A stretch of DNA of 64,000 nt from Vibrio syngnathi (GTDB lineage Bacteria; Pseudomonadota; Gammaproteobacteria; Enterobacterales; Vibrionaceae). Location: the NCBI RefSeq assembly GCF_002119525.1, contig NZ_CP017917.1, forward strand, positions 310,001-374,000. The letters run 5' to 3'. Position numbers and translations under genes: made by a program. The notes under the pieces were generated by a model. It made no database searches and was not told the origin of the DNA. It saw nothing but the letters and a program-made list of their open reading frames with translations. Shown one piece after another: positions 1 through 8,257 of the stretch. Position 1 is the stretch's first letter. Each line of letters opens with the position of its first letter.

Positions 1-1130
1 TGCTGAACAATGTCCATGCTGTGTTTCACATTTTTCAGAATGACAGGCTGAAGGAAAAGCCCATCAAGCTCTTGAGTTGGCGTCACAGGTGTCGCGCCTT
101 GTTCTACCGCTCTGTCTATTAATGCTTGGATGTTGTTCTTCGCATTCTGACTGACAACAGGACCAATTGTGACACCTTCATCTAAGCCGTTACCAATCTT
201 AAGCTGTTGAACCGCTTGATCGAATTTAGCCACGAACTCATCGTATACTTTACTGTGAACATAGAAACGGTTTGCACAGACACATGTTTGTCCCGCATTA
301 CGGAATTTTGACGCCATTGCGCCTTGAACGGCCGCGTCGATGTCTGCATCGTCAAACACAATAAAAGGTGCGTTGCCACCGAGCTCCATAGAAGTGCGTT
401 TGATGCCTTTTGCCGCTTGAGCCATCAAGATACTGCCGACTCGAGTCGAACCAGTAAAAGAGATCTTTTTGATCCGTGGGTGTGATGTGAAAAGCTCACC
501 GATCTGTTCAGGGCTGTCGCCAAGCACCACTTGTAATAGATCTTTCGGAATACCCGCTTGGTAAGCCAGTTCAACCACAGCAAACGCAGAAAGCGGTGTT
601 TCATCTGAAGGTTTTACGACAAAGCTACAACCAGCGGCTAGGGCAGGTGCTGCTTTACGAGTGATCATTGCAATAGGGAAGTTCCATGGCGTAATTGCAC
701 ACGCGACTCCAATAGGCTGCTTGATGGTCACCAAGCGTTTGCCAGCGACTGTGCTAGGAATAGAATCACCATAAGTACGCTTCGCTTCTTCTGCAAACCA
801 CTCAATAAAGCTAGCCCCATACACGACTTCGCCTGTCGCTTCCGCTAACGGCTTACCCTGTTCAATCGTCATGATTCGAGCAAGATCTTCTTTGTTTTCG
901 AGGATCAGTTGGTGCCAACGGTGTAGTGATGCAGCACGAGATTTAGCAGGAATTTTTGCCCACTCTTTCTGCGCAACATGGGCACGTTCGATAGCGCTGT
1001 CTAATTCTACCTTAGATGAAATAGGCGCATATCCAATAAGCTCACCCGTTGCTGGATTGGTGACTGCAACTGCATTATTCGCTTCTGTCACCATAAAAGA
1101 GAGTAACTGCTGATTCTTAATGTTTAGCAT
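1..1130 (-). CDS. gabD: Succinate-semialdehyde dehydrogenase (cut by window edge)
   Basis: Cytoplasmic NAD(P)-dependent aldehyde dehydrogenase that oxidises succinate semialdehyde to succinate, the last step of GABA breakdown. The frame runs off the left edge, so about 376 N-terminal residues of a family length near 480 are visible. PWNFPIAM (cofactor fold), the general-base Glu in MELGGNAPF and the catalytic Cys in FRNAGQTCVCANR with its GabD-type partner Cys are all present. Start ATG at 1130 (MLNIKNQQLL) follows AAGGA at a spacing of about 7. It is divergent from the gene at 1597. No gabT is visible. The truncation comes from the window and does not mark a pseudogene. Confidence 0.93.
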   Translation of the reverse strand, partial: MLNIKNQQLLSFMVTEANNAVAVTNPATGELIGYAPISSKVELDSAIERAHVAQKEWAKIPAKSRAASLHRWHQLILENKEDLARIMTIEQGKPLAEATGEVVYGASFIEWFAEEAKRTYGDSIPSTVAGKRLVTIKQPIGVACAITPWNFPIAMITRKAAPALAAGCSFVVKPSDETPLSAFAVVELAYQAGIPKDLLQVVLGDSPEQIGELFTSHPRIKKISFTGSTRVGSILMAQAAKGIKRTSMELGGNAPFIVFDDADIDAAVQGAMASKFRNAGQTCVCANRFYVHSKVYDEFVAKFDQAVQQLKIGNGLDEGVTIGPVVSQNAKNNIQALIDRAVEQGATPVTPTQELDGLFLQPVILKNVKHSMDIVQ

Positions 1131-1596
1131 CGTGATTCCTTATTGATGATAGCTATTGCGTGTTGCTTATGTGTGGGTCGGTGAGAGCTAGAGTGACTTC
1201 GACCAGATGTTCATTGGTCGAAGCTTATGGTTACTATTCAATAATACAGTGTTTTTTGTTTTCAATACGAAAACACCTCCCCTTTTTCCTGAAATGATTA
1301 CCATAGCGTGCGTTTTGACTGTGATTGAGTCGATTATTACACAAATTCAAACAACACATAAAAGTACTCTTACTGAGTCCTCAACCCAGTTAGATAAAGG
1401 ACTGGGGCTCGAAATTCCGGTTTGTGTAAAAAAGCAATTTAGTAAAATTAACACTGTGAAATTTTTGTTGTGAAATTGTTTGTGAAATACAAGTAGTATG
1501 AAATACATGGAAGCAACACAGTAAAGAACAATTTTGAAAAGGGTCAATCAGGATTTTTGACCTACATGAAATTCAAAGCCGTAAGAGGGAAAGATT
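1131..1596. other. Divergent intergenic region, gabD / small paralogue A
   Basis: This 466-bp AT-rich stretch carries the outward promoters of both flanking genes. The clear element is the operator-like repeat cluster at 1454-1489. Open frames inside it (for example 1207-1473) lack a ribosome binding site and a recognisable protein pattern, so I do not call them genes. Confidence 0.6.
1454..1489 (+). promoter_or_regulatory. TTGTGAAATT-type repeat cluster (putative operator)
   Basis: Three direct near-copies of TTGTGAAATT occur: CTGTGAAATT at 1454, TTGTGAAATT at 1468 and TTGTGAAATA at 1480. Starts are 14 and 12 bp apart. A 25-bp core (1455-1479) recurs with one difference at 59463-59487, between the DUF3612 regulator gene and the second small paralogue. 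The cluster lies about 110 bp upstream of the gene at 1597. I infer that it is the binding site of the DUF3612 regulator; this is untested. Confidence 0.6.
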
Positions 1597-2169
1597 ATGA
1601 ATATGCTGACACTAGACAAAACAGAACTTCACAGAAACCATTCAACATTTATTGCTGAAGCTGTCTTTGCCGTAGAAATGGTGAAAGCAGACAAGCAGCT
1701 CGAAAAACAAAAAATGGCGAAACAGTTGCTTGATACTCTATTTCCTCTTGAGGCAGGTTCACACGAAGACGCAGTGAGCTATGAGATTGACTACCGACAT
1801 GTTCAGGTTTACTTCAAAAATGGCGAACATACTGGCTTAAAACGAGCGAAGCACTTTGTTGCTTTCACGGGCGATAAGTCTAAGCCTTCAGCAATCCTAT
1901 TTCGTGATGAAAGCGGTACACACGTTGAAGTGACAATCGGTGCTCGTAAAGGCACTGGCTACTTAGAATTGGTTGATATTCAAGATATCCAGTTAGAGAC
2001 ATGCACCACGTTTGGCCAAACTGAGGCGAGCCGTTCTTCTGGCATCCGTCACTGGGTGAGCTTAGTGAAAGGCGATGAAAGCGGCCGACCGAACGCATCA
2101 AGTGAAGATAAAGAGTTCACGGCAAAGAATGGCGAAGACTATAACCTAGGTTTTTGCTTCGCGATTTAA
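1597..2169 (+). CDS. Conserved hypothetical protein, paralogue A of a two-copy family
   Basis: A 190-residue soluble protein with no signal peptide or membrane segment that I can see. I do not recognise a named domain. It is closely similar along its length to the protein at 59631-60227: both share FIAEAVFAVE, AKQLLD, LFPLE, DYRH, ILFRD, KGTG, DIQLE and CTTF. Most divergence is around residues 140-150, where the other copy has an insertion, and at the C-terminus. Both genes also share the Shine-Dalgarno context GGGAAAGAYTATG and the TTGTGAAATT upstream element, so they are probably co-regulated. A conserved Cys precedes TTF. The role is unknown; a link to carbon or fatty-acid metabolism is only guessed from the regulator type. 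Confidence 0.75.
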   Translation: MNMLTLDKTELHRNHSTFIAEAVFAVEMVKADKQLEKQKMAKQLLDTLFPLEAGSHEDAVSYEIDYRHVQVYFKNGEHTGLKRAKHFVAFTGDKSKPSAILFRDESGTHVEVTIGARKGTGYLELVDIQDIQLETCTTFGQTEASRSSGIRHWVSLVKGDESGRPNASSEDKEFTAKNGEDYNLGFCFAI

Positions 2170-2267
2170 TGTTCAGTCTTTGAAATGTGCAGTCTCTGTG
2201 GCGAGAAGCGTTGCAAGATATAGCACCAACATTTGAACACTGATTTCTCTTTTACCTTTGGTAATTT

Positions 2268-2292
2268 CCCCGCCCTATAGCGGGGCTTTTTT
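2268..2292 (+). terminator. Rho-independent terminator
   Basis: CCCCG / CGGGG stem closed by a short AT-rich loop and followed by a T run. It ends the transcript of the gene at 1597. Confidence 0.8.
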
Positions 2293-2499
2293 ATTAGAGC
2301 TATAAACAAACTAGGTTGTTGTTAATATTATCTGTAGAAAGTTTTCATGAGATTTTATAGTGCATTATTTTGGTTTAAGTGTTTGTAATTAAGGTTTTTT
2401 ATTTATTTGTACTGCTCTTTTTTTATTGAGTTAACTATCGCGATCAACACTGGTTTGGATGACTATTGAGCTTAAACTCAGTCAAAATACTTTGAGCTG

Positions 2500-2508
2500 T
2501 GCTATAAT
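2500..2508 (+). promoter_or_regulatory. Extended -10 promoter of the BCCT transporter
   Basis: TGCTATAAT fits the TGN-TATAAT extended -10 rule. No good -35 lies at 17 bp, which is usual for extended -10 promoters. It is the best promoter candidate upstream of 2664. Confidence 0.55.
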
Positions 2509-2663
2509 CCGCGCCTTGGGATTGAGCCAGTAAGTCCATTTATCACCAATCATTGTGATTTTTATCGCCTCTATTTAGGTGGTGCGGCGAGCCAATCAAG
2601 TAGTAATTGGATATGGAGAGCGTCCTTATATTCGTTGATTCGGATATGCGAACATCATAATTT

Positions 2664-4271
2664 ATGAGTTTTAAATCAAAAAAATACAGTATTGATTCTA
2701 CTGACTATCAAGTTGGTCAAGATAACGTCAGTAAATGGGGCATGGACGTCCATAACACAGTTTTCGTAGCCTCAGTCGGCTTATCTCTTCTCTTCATCAT
2801 CACTCTTCTTGCTCTTCCTCCTGCAGACGCTAAAGCTGCTATTGATTCTATTAAGGGTGCTGTTTTATCAAAGTTTGACTTCCTGTTTATGTGGGGAGCT
2901 AACATCATGCTAGCGTTTGCCGTGGTTCTTGCGTTTTCACCGTTGGGCAAGATTCGCCTAGGTGGTGAAGATGCGACAGCGGACTATTCCATGTCATCTT
3001 GGATTGCGATGTTATTCGCAGCAGGTATGGGTATTGGACTTATTTTTTGGGGTGTTGCAGAGCCAACCGCGTTCTTCACGAACTGGTTCGGAACGCCACT
3101 CGGTGCAGAACCTTTTACAGAAGCCGGCCGTGAACTGGCTCTCGGTGCGACACTGTTCCACTGGGGTTTTCATGCATGGGCTATCTATGGCATGACGGCA
3201 CTTTGCCTCGCGTATTTTGTTTATAATAAAGGCTTACCGCTATCCATGCGTTCTGTGTTCTACCCAATTCTGGGTGAGCGAGTGTGGGGTAAAACAGGTG
3301 ATGTGATCGATGTACTAACGGTACTGGTTACGCTGTTTGGTCTAGCGACTTCACTGGGTTTAGGTGGCACACAAGCAGCAAGTGGTATTAGCCACGTGTT
3401 TGGCTTGGAAAATAATATCTTCCTTCAGCAATCTATTATCGTTCTGATCATGGGCTTGGCGATCATCTCTGTTCTACGTGGTATGGACGGTGGCGTTAAG
3501 TTCCTAAGTAACTTGAACATGGTTATTGCGTTCGTATTCCTTGGTCTTATCGCTGTTCTGAACTTCACCACCGTGCTTGATTCCGTAGCGACGGCGGTGA
3601 CGGGTTATGTGAATAACATCGTAGCGTTGAGCCAAAGTTCTGGCCGTGAAGACACAACATGGCTGCATGGTTGGACTGTGTTCTACTGGGCGTGGTGGGT
3701 TGCGTATGCACCTTTCTTCGGTATGTTTGTAGCGCGTATTTCTAAAGGTCGTACGGTTCGTGAGTTTTTACTTTGCGTACTGATTATCCCAACATTGGTA
3801 ACGTCGGCTTGGATGGCTATCTTCGGTGGCGTGGCTATCGAGCAGGTGATTAATCATGTAGGGCAACTTGGCCTTGACCAAGGCATCACAGACGTGTCTC
3901 TAAGCTTGTTCTACATGCTAGATGCTTACTCGTTCGGTAGTATTCTGTCGGTTCTCGCAGTTGCACTGATCATTGTGTTCTTCGTTACAACGCTAGACTC
4001 AGGCTCTATCGTTATCGATGGTATGACTGCGGGTGGTAAGCTTGAAGTTCCAGTGAAGCAGAAAGTGGTTTGGGCGGTTATCTCAGGTGCTATTGCAATG
4101 GTGATGCTGTGGATTGGTGGTACTCAATCTATCCAAGCTCTGCAATCGATCACTATCATTGCTGCATTGCCGTTTACGATCATTCTTCTGATTGGTTGTT
4201 TCAGCTTGTTGAAAGGTCTACTGACTGAAGTAGATAAAGGACAAGAAAACGTTAGCGAAACCGCTAAATAA
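2664..4271 (+). CDS. BCCT-family betaine/choline/carnitine-type transporter
   Basis: Inner-membrane secondary transporter of the BCCT family, 535 residues and about 12 hydrophobic segments. Two family signatures are clear: the glycine-rich GMGIGLIFWGVAEP segment (about residues 119-132), and the Trp-rich segment FYWAWWVAYAPFFGMF (about 339-354) that forms the aromatic substrate box. In vibrios these carriers import glycine betaine and related osmoprotectants; the exact substrate cannot be read from sequence. The N-terminus is short, and there is no long C-terminal osmosensing tail of the BetP kind. Start ATG at 2664 has a poor Shine-Dalgarno. A terminator follows at 4331. Confidence 0.9.
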   Translation: MSFKSKKYSIDSTDYQVGQDNVSKWGMDVHNTVFVASVGLSLLFIITLLALPPADAKAAIDSIKGAVLSKFDFLFMWGANIMLAFAVVLAFSPLGKIRLGGEDATADYSMSSWIAMLFAAGMGIGLIFWGVAEPTAFFTNWFGTPLGAEPFTEAGRELALGATLFHWGFHAWAIYGMTALCLAYFVYNKGLPLSMRSVFYPILGERVWGKTGDVIDVLTVLVTLFGLATSLGLGGTQAASGISHVFGLENNIFLQQSIIVLIMGLAIISVLRGMDGGVKFLSNLNMVIAFVFLGLIAVLNFTTVLDSVATAVTGYVNNIVALSQSSGREDTTWLHGWTVFYWAWWVAYAPFFGMFVARISKGRTVREFLLCVLIIPTLVTSAWMAIFGGVAIEQVINHVGQLGLDQGITDVSLSLFYMLDAYSFGSILSVLAVALIIVFFVTTLDSGSIVIDGMTAGGKLEVPVKQKVVWAVISGAIAMVMLWIGGTQSIQALQSITIIAALPFTIILLIGCFSLLKGLLTEVDKGQENVSETAK

Positions 4272-4330
4272 AGTAATCAAGTATGGGGAGTAGATAGTTC
4301 TCTAGTTACTCCTTATTAAGTATTATTTCA

Positions 4331-4365
4331 AAGCTCTCTTGTACTGTGTGCAAGGGAGCTTTTTT
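4331..4365 (+). terminator. Terminator after the BCCT gene
   Basis: AAGCTCTCTTG pairs with CAAGGGAGCTT across an 11-nt loop, followed by a T run. Confidence 0.8.
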
Positions 4366-4402
4366 ATGCCCAAGAAGAAATCAAAGACAAGCAGATAAGA
4401 CA

Positions 4403-4441
4403 AAAAAGAGCCACAAGTGAATCGTCACTTATGGCTCTTTT
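4403..4441. terminator. Bidirectional terminator
   Basis: AAAAAGAGCCA..AGTGA pairs with TCACT..TGGCTCTTTT, with A and T runs on the two sides. It serves the minus-strand gene ending at 4472 and also backs up the plus-strand BCCT transcript. Confidence 0.75.
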
Positions 4442-4471
4442 GGTTTTAGGGAGCAGCTATTAGCTAATAGC

Positions 4472-5398
4472 TTACGCGTTCAATTCATGTTGAATTACGT
4501 AATCCAAAGCACCGACTACCGCGGCAACTTGAGCGTCATTACACTCTTCATCTGTTACTTTATCGCTGTCTGGGTAAACCTCAGTGGTTGTGCCGTACTT
4601 ACAATCAGTCACACCACCACACAAGCCTAGCTTCTTCATAGGGTAGTTGATCACGCCATGTTGGGTAACTTCAGAACCAATGATCTTGCCGTCTGTATCT
4701 GCTGGTGCAATGTGGGTTACTTTTTCGACCGAAGCAATAACCGCTGCTTGGAATTCTGGTTGTGGATTTTCAGTATCACCAACCGTGTAGAAACCGTCTG
4801 GGATCATGCCTTCGATGTACTCAATGCCATCACGCGCCGCGAGAGCTGGTCGGAATTCTGTTTCGTCAGAATCCGTCGTTTCGTGCAAGTCAACGTGAAC
4901 TAAGATTTCTGGTAAAGAAGCGACTAACGCACGTAGGTTTGCTGATTCTTCTGCTGGCGTACCGTCATAGAAAGAGCGGTTTGGATCAACAGCGTTTGGA
5001 TTCCAGCGGTTGATTACTTCGTAACCCCAAGGGCTTACACAAGGTGCTACTACAATGTTGAAGTGCGCTGCGTATTGTTCTGCTTGAGTCGCGGCGAACT
5101 TGATCGCGCCGTGCACACCACTGGTTTCGTAACCGTGAACGCCACCTGTAACGAGAATGGTCGGCTTTGACTCGTCCCAGTTTTTGCTCTTAATTGCGAA
5201 AAGTGGGAAGCGAGCTTCGTCGTAGCTTAGTGCACCGTATTGTTCGATATCAAAACGGTCCGCAAGTGCTTTAATCTTTGGTACAACTTCTTGTTGATAT
5301 TCACGCTTAACCGTTCTTTGAGCGAACCATGCTTGACGTTCTGCTTGTTGCCATTTTTGTCCAGGCTCACCGATTGGGTAGGAGTATTCACTTTTCAT
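4472..5398 (-). CDS. M14-family zinc carboxypeptidase / AstE-like deacylase
   Basis: 308-residue cytoplasmic protein of the M14 / succinylglutamate desuccinylase-aspartoacylase superfamily, enzymes that hydrolyse an amide next to a carboxylate using Zn. The metal-binding HxxE is seen in GGVHGYETSG (about residue 89), a substrate-binding Asn-Arg pair in DPNRSF, and the second zinc His in HVDLHETTD. A late Glu in TTTEVYPDS could be the catalytic base. No signal peptide is present. Start ATG at 5398. A second, distantly related M14-type gene lies at 44883. The substrate is unknown. Confidence 0.8.
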   Translation of the reverse strand: MKSEYSYPIGEPGQKWQQAERQAWFAQRTVKREYQQEVVPKIKALADRFDIEQYGALSYDEARFPLFAIKSKNWDESKPTILVTGGVHGYETSGVHGAIKFAATQAEQYAAHFNIVVAPCVSPWGYEVINRWNPNAVDPNRSFYDGTPAEESANLRALVASLPEILVHVDLHETTDSDETEFRPALAARDGIEYIEGMIPDGFYTVGDTENPQPEFQAAVIASVEKVTHIAPADTDGKIIGSEVTQHGVINYPMKKLGLCGGVTDCKYGTTTEVYPDSDKVTDEECNDAQVAAVVGALDYVIQHELNA

Positions 5399-5572
5399 CT
5401 ATACTTCTTCTTTTATGTTCGTGAAAGATGAAGACAGACTAGTCCTGTCTAGCTGAGACGGCAATAGAAAACACAACTTGTGACTCTATTTTTTACAGAC
5501 TCATAACTTTGATGAGTGGATTGATGGTGTTACATTTTATCAATTGTTTAATCCCTTAAAAGAGACCATAAA

Positions 5573-6478
5573 ATGGCTGGAGCAAGCTTATTAACGCTAC
5601 TGGATGACATTGCAACCGTGTTGGATGATGTCGCACTGATGTCTAAGGTCGCAGCGAAAAAAACCGCTGGTGTGTTGGGGGATGATTTAGCGCTGAACGC
5701 TCAGCAGGTATCCGGTGTTTCTGCTGAACGAGAGATCCCTGTGGTATGGGCGGTTGCCAAAGGCTCATTTAAAAACAAGCTGATTTTAGTGCCCGCGGCA
5801 TTATTGATCAGTGCCTTCATTCCTTGGCTGATCATGCCTTTGCTTTTGATTGGTGGTCTGTTTCTTTGTTTTGAAGGGGCGGAGAAAATCTTAGAGAAGC
5901 TGTTTCCTCATTCTCATCAAGATGATGAAAAGGGAGAGGATACGAGTACTGGCGAATCCATAGAGGAATATGAGAAGAGAAAAGTCGCAGGCGCGATTCG
6001 TACTGATTTCATATTATCTGCGGAAATCATCGTGATAGCTCTGGGTACCGTGACGGGTACAAGTATCGTCACTCAGATTCTTGTCGTGAGTTTGATTGCG
6101 GTTGTGATGACGATTGGTGTTTATGGCTTAGTTGCAGGGATCGTGAAGTTGGACGATTTAGGTTTCTATCTCCAGCGAACATCGAATGGGAGTGCCATTA
6201 AAACCCAATTGGGTAACGGGCTAGTCGCATTTGCGCCCAAGTTAATGAAGACGCTTGCGGTGGTTGGAACGGCTGCGATGTTCTTGGTTGGTGGCGGTAT
6301 TGTGGTTCACAACGTCCCTGCGATTCATCATTTAATTGAACCGATTATTATGGACTTCAGTGGACATTCGATTGCAACCGCGGTGGTACCAACGCTGTTG
6401 AATGGTGTTATTGGGGTTTTAGCTGGATTGATCGTTGTTGCTGTTTGGACTGTGATTGGAAAAATTCGCGGTATGTAA
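5573..6478 (+). CDS. DUF808 (YedI-type) inner-membrane protein
   Basis: 301-residue membrane protein of the DUF808 family. The family N-terminus MAGASLLTLLDDIATVLDDV is present, followed by a soluble stretch and the AEKILEKLFPH region near residue 105. About five to six hydrophobic helices follow, ending VAVWTVIGKIRGM. The family resembles E. coli YedI; its biochemical role is not established. It is monocistronic, with a bidirectional terminator at 6522. Confidence 0.85.
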   Translation: MAGASLLTLLDDIATVLDDVALMSKVAAKKTAGVLGDDLALNAQQVSGVSAEREIPVVWAVAKGSFKNKLILVPAALLISAFIPWLIMPLLLIGGLFLCFEGAEKILEKLFPHSHQDDEKGEDTSTGESIEEYEKRKVAGAIRTDFILSAEIIVIALGTVTGTSIVTQILVVSLIAVVMTIGVYGLVAGIVKLDDLGFYLQRTSNGSAIKTQLGNGLVAFAPKLMKTLAVVGTAAMFLVGGGIVVHNVPAIHHLIEPIIMDFSGHSIATAVVPTLLNGVIGVLAGLIVVAVWTVIGKIRGM

Positions 6479-6521
6479 TCGCTCATTATTGGTCTTAATA
6501 AAACCCTCTCTCCACGAAACG

Positions 6522-6557
6522 AAAAAGGGGCACCATAATCATTATGGTGCCCCTTTT
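6522..6557. terminator. Bidirectional terminator
   Basis: A perfect stem GGGGCACCATAAT / ATTATGGTGCCCC has an A run on one side and a T run on the other. It separates the converging DUF808 gene and pyrC. Confidence 0.9.
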
Positions 6558-6609
6558 AATCTAATGGGTCGTGTTTAATTAACACCACGCTCTTGTTTTG
6601 CAATATGAG

Positions 6610-6669
6610 CGCTTATTTACCGACTAAGCGTTTATTTTACAGACCAAGTGTTTATTTCACAGACCAAGC
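6610..6669 (-). repeat. Three-copy ~20-bp tandem repeat spanning the pyrC stop codon
   Basis: Copies at 6650-6669 (gtttatttcacagaccaagc, containing the stop codon and last codons of pyrC), 6630-6649 (18/20 identical) and about 6610-6629 (weaker, one base shorter). The two outer copies lie beyond the stop codon. Confidence 0.8.
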
Positions 6670-7680
6670 AATCGTCTCGCCGCCACGGATTGGCACAACG
6701 GTGTCTGAACCGAAAGGCATGGTTCCAGCAACGTTCCACTCTTCTTTAACGAGAGTGATGGTGTCTGAGTTACGTGGCATGCCGTAGAAGTCTGGGCCGT
6801 TGTGGCTCGCGAACGCTTCTAGGTTTTCAAGCTTACCCTCTAGTTCAAACACTTCAGTGTAAAGCTCTACTGCTGCGTGCGCAGTGTATGAACCAGCACA
6901 ACCACATGCTGACTCTTTTGCACCTTTTGCGTGTGGCGCAGAGTCTGTACCCAAGAAGAACTTCTTGCTGCCGCTTGTTGCCGCCTCGATAAGCGCTAAT
7001 TGGTGCGTATTACGCTTCAAAATAGGAAGGCAGTAGAAGTGTGGCTTAATGCCGCCAACTAACATGTGGTTGCGGTTATAAAGCAAGTGGTGCGCTGTAA
7101 TGGTTGCTGCTACGTTGTCGTTAGCGTTCTTAACGAAAGTCGCTGCATCTGCAGTCGTGATGTGCTCTAGAACGATCTTCAGGTTAGGGAAGTCGTTAAC
7201 AATCGGTGCTAGAACCGTGTCTAGGAACTCTTTTTCACGGTCAAAGATATCAACATCGTGAGCCGTTACTTCACCGTGTACCAGCAGCAACATACCCACT
7301 TCTTGCATCGCTTCTAGTACGTGGTAAATCTTTTGAGCTGACGTTACGCCTGAATCCGAGTTAGTCGTCGCGCCTGCTGGGTAAAGCTTTGCAGCGACTA
7401 CTGCACCAGACTCTTTCGCTTTGCGAATTTCGTCAGGTGTTGTGTTGTCTGTTAGGTAAAGTGCCATTAGAGGCTGGAATTGCTCGCTTGGCTGCTCTGC
7501 CATGATGCGTTCACGGTAAGCAAGAGCCATTGCGGTATCGGTTACCGGTGGGATGGTGTTTGGCATGATTAACGCTCGACCATTGTAGCGGCTGATATCG
7601 CGGACTGTATCTTTTAATACTTCGCCATCGCGTAGATGAACGTGCCAGTCGTCAGGACGAGTAATCGTAAGTTGTGTCAT
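6652..7680 (-). CDS. pyrC: Dihydroorotase
   Basis: Zn-dependent dihydroorotase of the short PyrC type, 342 residues (E. coli about 348). It interconverts carbamoyl-aspartate and dihydroorotate in pyrimidine synthesis. The metal-binding HxH is in DDWHVHLRD (about residue 13), the carboxylated Lys in AKLYPAGAT, further metal His in HGEV and LEHITT, and the catalytic Asp in GTDSAPHA. The last codons (AWSVK-stop) are part of a tandem duplication described separately. The upstream region has only a weak PurR-like sequence. Confidence 0.96.
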   Translation of the reverse strand: MTQLTITRPDDWHVHLRDGEVLKDTVRDISRYNGRALIMPNTIPPVTDTAMALAYRERIMAEQPSEQFQPLMALYLTDNTTPDEIRKAKESGAVVAAKLYPAGATTNSDSGVTSAQKIYHVLEAMQEVGMLLLVHGEVTAHDVDIFDREKEFLDTVLAPIVNDFPNLKIVLEHITTADAATFVKNANDNVAATITAHHLLYNRNHMLVGGIKPHFYCLPILKRNTHQLALIEAATSGSKKFFLGTDSAPHAKGAKESACGCAGSYTAHAAVELYTEVFELEGKLENLEAFASHNGPDFYGMPRNSDTITLVKEEWNVAGTMPFGSDTVVPIRGGETIAWSVK

Positions 7681-7882
7681 TGAAGGCTCCCACCATTTGA
7701 AGTGTTATTTAGTTGGAGCCTAAACTCAGCGAAATCTGTGAAAGCAATCGCTTACGTTTAGGCGACAGGATGATAGTGGAAAAGCACTTTCATTTCATCC
7801 TATTTTTAACTCTTCAGGGCTAGGAGCTTGTTTTTCTGAGTATTTTATTCGGTATTAATTCTCGGAGATGGTAGGAGGCGGG

Positions 7883-8041
7883 TTAACGAGTCGCCACCCA
7901 GAGTCCGTGAATCATTCCTGGCACCCAGAAGAAGAAAGTCAGGATGATGTTAATCAATAGGTCTTTACCTGCGCCACGAGCGAAGAACACGCCAACAGGC
8001 GGAAGTAGTACACATAAGATGACAATGACGAGTTTGTTCAT
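7883..8041 (-). CDS. Pmp3/YqaE-family membrane micro-protein
   Basis: 52-residue protein MNKLVIVILCVLLPPVGVFF and onward, with two hydrophobic helices separated by ARGAGKD. This is the Pmp3/YqaE pattern: first helix with LPPVGV, polar loop, second helix ending PGMIHGLWV. Family members are stress-related plasma-membrane proteolipids. ATG at 8041 follows the Shine-Dalgarno AAGGA. Confidence 0.88.
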   Translation of the reverse strand: MNKLVIVILCVLLPPVGVFFARGAGKDLLINIILTFFFWVPGMIHGLWVATR

Positions 8042-8257
8042 GATAAATCCTTTTTATTCAATGAAAGTTCAATGCATTAATCGTGTTCAAAGTATAGAAC
8101 GTATGGAGAGTGTTACGGCATTGCTGCCTTAATGTATCAAAACAGAAAGCTAAACATCTCAAGATAATAGCTTAGTATCAAGTGTTTAATGCCTGCCAGT
8201 TTATCTATTTATAACCATTTGTTAGCATTGGGACAAACAACAAACATTGGAATCGTT

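Larger units (their letters stand above)
2170..2663. other. Intergenic region with promoter and leader of the BCCT gene
   Basis: 494 bp. It holds the terminator at 2268, then about 150 bp of featureless AT-rich DNA, then a promoter with an extended -10 (TGCTATAAT, -10 at 2503-2508). The implied 5' leader is long, about 145 nt before the ATG at 2664. I see no known riboswitch pattern in it. Confidence 0.5.

Noticed and set aside
1..1130. gabD as a truncated pseudogene
   Set aside because: The frame is open to the window edge and all visible catalytic motifs are intact, so the truncation is an artefact.
1207..1547. Two open frames (both strands) between gabD and paralogue A
   Set aside because: Neither has a ribosome site and they overlap the operator repeats; low-complexity AT-rich composition.
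7725..7780. PurR-like sequence upstream of pyrC
   Set aside because: The best alignment gives only about 10 of 16 matches, far below the 14/16 site at nupC, so it is not listed as an operator.
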